NCBI GenBank assembly: GCA_002391625.1
Contig: DGFJ01000039.1
Location: 1 to 18,414 of the forward strand
DNA length: 18,414 bases
Direction: 5' to 3'
From: Ruminococcaceae bacterium UBA3903
GTDB taxonomy: Bacteria; Bacillota; Clostridia; Oscillospirales; Acutalibacteraceae
The notes beneath the pieces are model-generated. The model was not told the origin of the DNA and ran no database searches. It saw only the letters and a program-made list of their open reading frames with translations. Positions 15,911 through 18,414 of this stretch are shown here, piece by piece. A program made the position numbers and the translations under genes. Within the stretch, counting starts at the first letter, position 1. Each line of letters opens with the position of its first letter.

Positions 15911-16656
15911 GCTAACACCTCCCTAACTACTGTATAATCTTCATAGCTTTTGTCTGACAGCTTATCTGTTATAATACATGCCTCATTTAGGTTGCCTACT
16001 GTTACCGCTGACACTCTGTTAAACTTTGTATGGTCTGCTAAAACAAATGTAACGAAGCTGTTGTTCCTAGCCTCCATTTTTATCAGAGCCTCCTCCATAT
16101 CGGGGGTACTGTATCCGCTTTTGGCAGATATACTGTTTATTCCTAAAAAAGCTTTAGTAAAGTTATATTTTCTAATGTTACTAACACCCTCAGCACCTAC
16201 AATTGCTTCCGTAGATAGCTTTAGCTGACCACCTATTATATATGCTTTCAGACCCTTTAGTAACAACGCCTTGGCGTGTGATATACCATTTGTTACAAAG
16301 GTAGCTTTAGTATCACCTATATAGTCAATCATCATGGCTGTTGTAGTACCTGCGTCCAAATAAATAAAATCCTCATCATTTATTAGGTTAGCGGCATATT
16401 TTGCAATAGCCTGTTTTTCCTTTATACACTTTTGTGCTTTTGTTTCAACGTCTTCCTCATATAACGAGTAGCTGTTTTCTATGACTGTTGCACCGCCATG
16501 CACCTTGTTTAGCTTTCCCATCTCTCCTAAAGTATTCAGGTCACGTCTAATGGTGGATTCGGAAGTGCCTAGCAAGCCTGTCAGCTCTGTAACTGAAACT
16601 GCTTTTTTATCCTGTAGTAGCTTTAATATTTTACTGTGTCTTTCTTCTGTTAGCAC
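15907..16656 (-). CDS. fruR: DeoR-family transcriptional regulator of the fructose operon
   Basis: A 249-aa DeoR-family repressor. The N-terminal winged helix-turn-helix is EERHSKILKLL with VSVTELTGLLGTSESTIRRD (20-39) and the KVHGGA wing end (51-56). The C-terminal DeoRC sensor domain carries YLDAGTTTAM (99-108) and VTNGISHA (121-128), a fold that binds sugar phosphates. As first gene of the fru operon it is expected to regulate its own promoter in response to fructose-1-phosphate or a related metabolite. The start is GTG 16654-16656 with AAGGAGG 7 nt upstream. Candidate operators are a tandem repeat at 16710-16729 and an inverted repeat at 16672-16705. Confidence 0.93.
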   Translation of the reverse strand: MLTEERHSKILKLLQDKKAVSVTELTGLLGTSESTIRRDLNTLGEMGKLNKVHGGATVIENSYSLYEEDVETKAQKCIKEKQAIAKYAANLINDEDFIYLDAGTTTAMMIDYIGDTKATFVTNGISHAKALLLKGLKAYIIGGQLKLSTEAIVGAEGVSNIRKYNFTKAFLGINSISAKSGYSTPDMEEALIKMEARNNSFVTFVLADHTKFNRVSAVTVGNLNEACIITDKLSDKSYEDYTVVREVLA

Positions 16657-16671
16657 CGTAATCCCTCCTTG

Positions 16672-16705
16672 TGACTATATAATATCACATAAGTATATAT
16701 AGTCA
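16672..16705. promoter_or_regulatory. Inverted repeat over the fru promoter (candidate operator)
   Basis: TGACTATATA (16672-16681) is perfectly repeated in inverted form as TATATAGTCA (16696-16705), with 14 nt between. It covers the -10 and most of the -35, where a bound repressor would block RNA polymerase. Confidence 0.55.
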
Positions 16706-16706
16706 A
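16679..16706 (-). promoter_or_regulatory. Putative promoter of the fruR-fruK-fruA-ptsH-ptsI operon
   Basis: Minus-strand TTGACT (16701-16706), 16-nt spacer, TATTAT (16679-16684) with TGTGA directly before the -10. It lies 22 nt before the fruR start codon, so the mRNA leader is very short. Confidence 0.65.
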
Positions 16707-16709
16707 GCA

Positions 16710-16729
16710 TTTTCTTTCATTTTCTTTCA
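16710..16729 (-). repeat. Tandem 10-bp repeat upstream of the fru promoter (candidate FruR site)
   Basis: On the minus strand TGAAAGAAAA occurs twice in exact tandem, just upstream of the -35. Tandem T/A-rich direct repeats near the promoter are the usual site type of DeoR-family sugar regulators. Confidence 0.6.
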
Positions 16730-16877
16730 CAATCAGTCATGATTAAGGTGAAATACCAGTCAACTCCGTTCATTTTATAGCTTTTTCTCCGTCATATTCC
16801 TCCAAAACCACACACTAACCTTTATGCAATATAACAACAGTATTTGTAATTTTCCACAACATAAACCGCAAAAAAAT
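16730..16877. other. Spacer with no recognised feature
   Basis: No coding frame, hairpin or repeat could be supported between the fru operator region and the hairpin at 16878. Confidence 0.45.
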
Positions 16878-16915
16878 AGAAACCTAACCAAAGTTTTTTA
16901 TTTGGTTAGGTTTCT
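16878..16915 (-). terminator. Terminator downstream of the dockerin pseudogene
   Basis: AGAAACCTAACCAAA (16878-16892) and TTTGGTTAGGTTTCT (16901-16915) pair perfectly over 15 bp around an 8-nt loop. On the minus strand ATTTTTTTGC follows. It lies about 138 nt after the pseudogene stop. Confidence 0.8.
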
Positions 16916-17052
16916 GTAATTTTAAGGTAGGTTGATACTAAATGTTGGAGTAAAAAATATAATCTAGGAAAAATAAAATTTTTATAAAAGCAGAGCATAT
17001 TTGCAAAAATCCTTATTAATTTTCATTTGCTACTCCTAAACATATCTAAAAT

Positions 17053-17827
17053 TTATATCTCATCAATTAGCATATTTTTGTCCATATTAATTATAAGGCT
17101 AACTGCACCAATCGTTGTAACCTTTTCTTTTGATATGTTTTTCTGTAATAAAACAATATCACTCATAGATATACAGTGTACATCATTTACAATCGCTAAA
17201 ACCATCTTTTGTGATAAATTTAATATTTCAGTTTTGCCAAGCTGCGTTGTGCGTGTAGAATATCCTTCATTGTTAGCTTTCCGTCAAAATCCAAATCACC
17301 GATAGTAGTATTACAGCTACACAAACGGTTAAAGGCTGTACGCAGCTGATAATATATGCGTCTGTTGTTGTATCATCACTTGAATTCGCTAGTACCTCTT
17401 CTGCTACTCTTAGCTTATCAGTAAAATCATTCCATGAATCATCACTATAGTATTTATTAGTGTTATCTTCTACTGATACAAAACCATATAGCCCCTTTAG
17501 CACTTCGTATCTAATCTTTAGATTATTAATAGCGTCTAATGTATCATTATACTATTCTAAATACCTTTCGTATGACCAAAATTCTGTGTGTGTCTCACAC
17601 TGCTGAACAAGGCTATACACTTACATATATGGACTCATCAGTATACATATAATCTCATCCCCTGGATTTTTTAACAGTTTCTTGGCTTTCCAACGCAGTG
17701 TATCTATATCGTCATACGTTGGTCCGTTTTATACCTCCTCCGCATTAACAGGTAATGCAAACACGCACACACTTAAAATCATCATAACTGCTAGTATAAT
17801 TGCTGTCATTCTTTTAGATTTTGTCAT
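17053..17827 (-). pseudogene. Secreted dockerin-containing protein, degraded
   Basis: From ATG 17825-17827 (AGAGG ribosome site) the minus strand encodes a signal peptide, MTKSKRMTAIILAVMMILSV then CVFALPVNA. A helical Tyr/Trp-rich region of about 130 residues follows, reminiscent of FIVAR-type stalk repeats (WNDFTDKLRVAEEVLANS). Last comes a type I dockerin: GDLDFDGKLTMKDILHAQRS with Asp at the calcium positions, then a second degenerate repeat (MSDIVLLQKNIS). The frame is broken by TAA at 17729-17731, TAA at 17621-17623 and TAG at 17552-17554. It also has a 2-nt frameshift near 17350-17356 (apparent AT duplication) and a 1-nt loss near 17232-17236 (A-run). Restored, it would be about 257 aa. 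The second calcium loop has lost its usual aspartates. No catalytic domain is visible. Confidence 0.8.
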
Positions 17828-17881
17828 ATAATCAACCTCTTTCTTTTTTCAATAGCTGTCGACACTATTTAATATATTAAA

Positions 17882-17887
17882 ATTATA
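17882..17887 (-). promoter_or_regulatory. Extended -10 of the dockerin pseudogene
   Basis: Minus-strand TGTGA-TATAAT, 55 nt before the pseudogene start codon. No good -35 is present, as is common for extended -10 promoters. Confidence 0.45.
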
Positions 17888-17939
17888 TCACACAATGTAT
17901 ATAAGCTTCATTGCTATTTTCAATAATACATTTGTCATA

Positions 17940-17959
17940 TTTTGTGATATGTCACAAAA
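17940..17959. promoter_or_regulatory. Perfect 20-bp palindromic site (candidate regulator-binding site)
   Basis: TTTTGTGATATGTCACAAAA has 8-bp perfect inverted arms around a 4-nt centre. It lies about 50 bp upstream of the pseudogene -10. The TGTGA/TCACA half-sites resemble CRP/FNR-family sites, but the centre is 4 rather than 6 nt. As an RNA hairpin the loop would be tight and there is no strong T-run, so a protein-binding site is more likely. Confidence 0.5.
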
Positions 17960-18066
17960 CCGCCAGCAAGATGAGTGTCCCACACTGCTGACAGCTGTTA
18001 TAAAGCCATATTTAATTTTGTGTGATGACCATATGAGCATTATTACACCAGATAATCCTAAAAAAA

Positions 18067-18088
18067 CAGCCCCTCAAAAGAGGGGCTG
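18067..18088 (-). terminator. Terminator of the surface-protein gene
   Basis: CAGCCCCTC (18067-18075) and GAGGGGCTG (18080-18088) pair perfectly around an AAAA/TTTT loop. On the minus strand a run of T follows. It lies 37 nt after the stop codon at 18125. Confidence 0.9.
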
Positions 18089-18124
18089 AAAACATTAATA
18101 CATATTCAATTATACATATTTATT

Positions 18125-18414
18125 TTATTGGTCAGCAAACTTTTTTCTAGCTACTACTACCACCGCAGCTGCTAAGGCAAGCATTGCCAATAAGATCGCA
18201 ACAGATGTACTGTCACCTGTAGCTACCTTACCTGTAGTTGTAGAAGAGCTATTATTTGTTGTTGAAGGACTTGTTGGTGCTTGTGTAGCTGATGTAGGTG
18301 CTTTAGAAGGTGCTTGAGTTGGAGCTTTTGTCGCACCTGTAGCAGGATCCGTTACAATTTGTGTAGCATCAGTAGGAACAGCTGTTTCTGGTTCTGTTGG
18401 AGCAACTGTTGGAG
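18125..18414 (-). CDS. Cell-surface protein, C-terminal part with Pro/Thr linker and membrane anchor (partial)
   Basis: The frame is open from the window edge to TAA at 18125-18127, giving about 95 residues. It is a low-complexity Pro/Thr/Ala linker with repeated APT/APS units, then a Ser/Thr patch, TTTGKVATGDSTS, one hydrophobic helix (AILLAMLALAAAVVVV) and a basic end (ARKKFADQ). This is the layout of a sortase-type or stop-transfer C-terminal anchor. The TGD before the helix resembles the end of an LPxTG-like signal, but the Leu-Pro part is absent (KVATGD), so sortase recognition is uncertain. The N-terminal functional domains lie outside the window. A strong terminator follows at 18067-18088. 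Confidence 0.8.
   Translation of the reverse strand, partial: PTVAPTEPETAVPTDATQIVTDPATGATKAPTQAPSKAPTSATQAPTSPSTTNNSSSTTTGKVATGDSTSVAILLAMLALAAAVVVVARKKFADQ

Noticed and set aside
17554..17827. Stop-codon reassignment (TAA/TAG read as Gln) in the dockerin gene
   Set aside because: Other genes here end properly at TAA and TAG, and the same gene also has frameshifts, so decay explains the stops better.
17895..18089. A 64-aa plus-strand frame
   Set aside because: It runs over the palindrome and the terminator of the neighbouring gene and has no ribosome site.

Overview
The window reads as chromosomal DNA of a low-GC, anaerobic Gram-positive bacterium of the Clostridia, most likely a gut or rumen Ruminococcus-type (Oscillospiraceae) organism. 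This is inferred from gene content: a PduL phosphotransacylase, an Fe-S family 4 uracil-DNA glycosylase, DegV, an EF-G-like paralogue, a fructose PTS operon under a DeoR-type regulator, and cohesin-like and dockerin modules of the cellulosome/amylosome type. No rRNA, tRNA or CRISPR array was seen. Four of the intact genes (trhA, degV, the EF-G-like gene and fruK) start with TTG behind strong Shine-Dalgarno sequences.

Layout. 1-62: lysine-rich tail of a plus-strand gene. 70-332: fragment of a group II intron domain I on the minus strand, lying directly behind a hairpin terminator. 453-3192: a two-gene minus-strand unit (GH31 glucosidase, then PAQR/TrhA membrane protein, overlapping by 8 nt). 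3381-4381: degV with its promoter and a shared bidirectional terminator. 4397-5100: pduL on the minus strand with its own promoter and a hairpin leader. 5208-6479: convergent family 4 UDG and sfsA. 6570-6767: decayed IS200/IS605 element with start regions of both tnpA and tnpB. 6925-8278: a plus-strand gene for a zinc-ribbon/transmembrane/linker/cohesin-like protein, between a promoter with a duplicated motif and a strong terminator. 8494-10766: EF-G-like GTPase with a degenerate G4 motif. 10922-16729: the minus-strand operon fruR-fruK-fruA-ptsH-ptsI. 16878-17890: a dockerin-protein pseudogene with three in-frame stops and at least two frameshifts. 18067-18414: C-terminus of a Pro/Thr-rich cell-surface protein with a membrane anchor.

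How the genes fit together. The fru operon is a self-sufficient fructose uptake unit: EI (ptsI) and HPr (ptsH) carry phosphate from PEP to FruA, which imports fructose as fructose-1-phosphate; FruK converts this to fructose-1,6-bisphosphate; FruR probably senses the pathway and acts at repeats around the operon promoter. GH31 would release glucose from alpha-glucosides in the cytoplasm, and PduL would convert acyl-CoA to acyl-phosphate for ATP production. The cohesin-like membrane protein, the dead dockerin gene and the Pro/Thr-rich surface protein suggest that this organism builds cohesin-dockerin assemblies on its surface.

The most interesting points are the predicted membrane-anchored cohesin with a cytoplasmic zinc ribbon, the decayed dockerin gene, the two mobile-element relics in otherwise blank spacers, the EF-G paralogue lacking the usual NKxD motif, and shared promoter and operator architecture. 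All assignments come from reading the sequence; no database search was possible.
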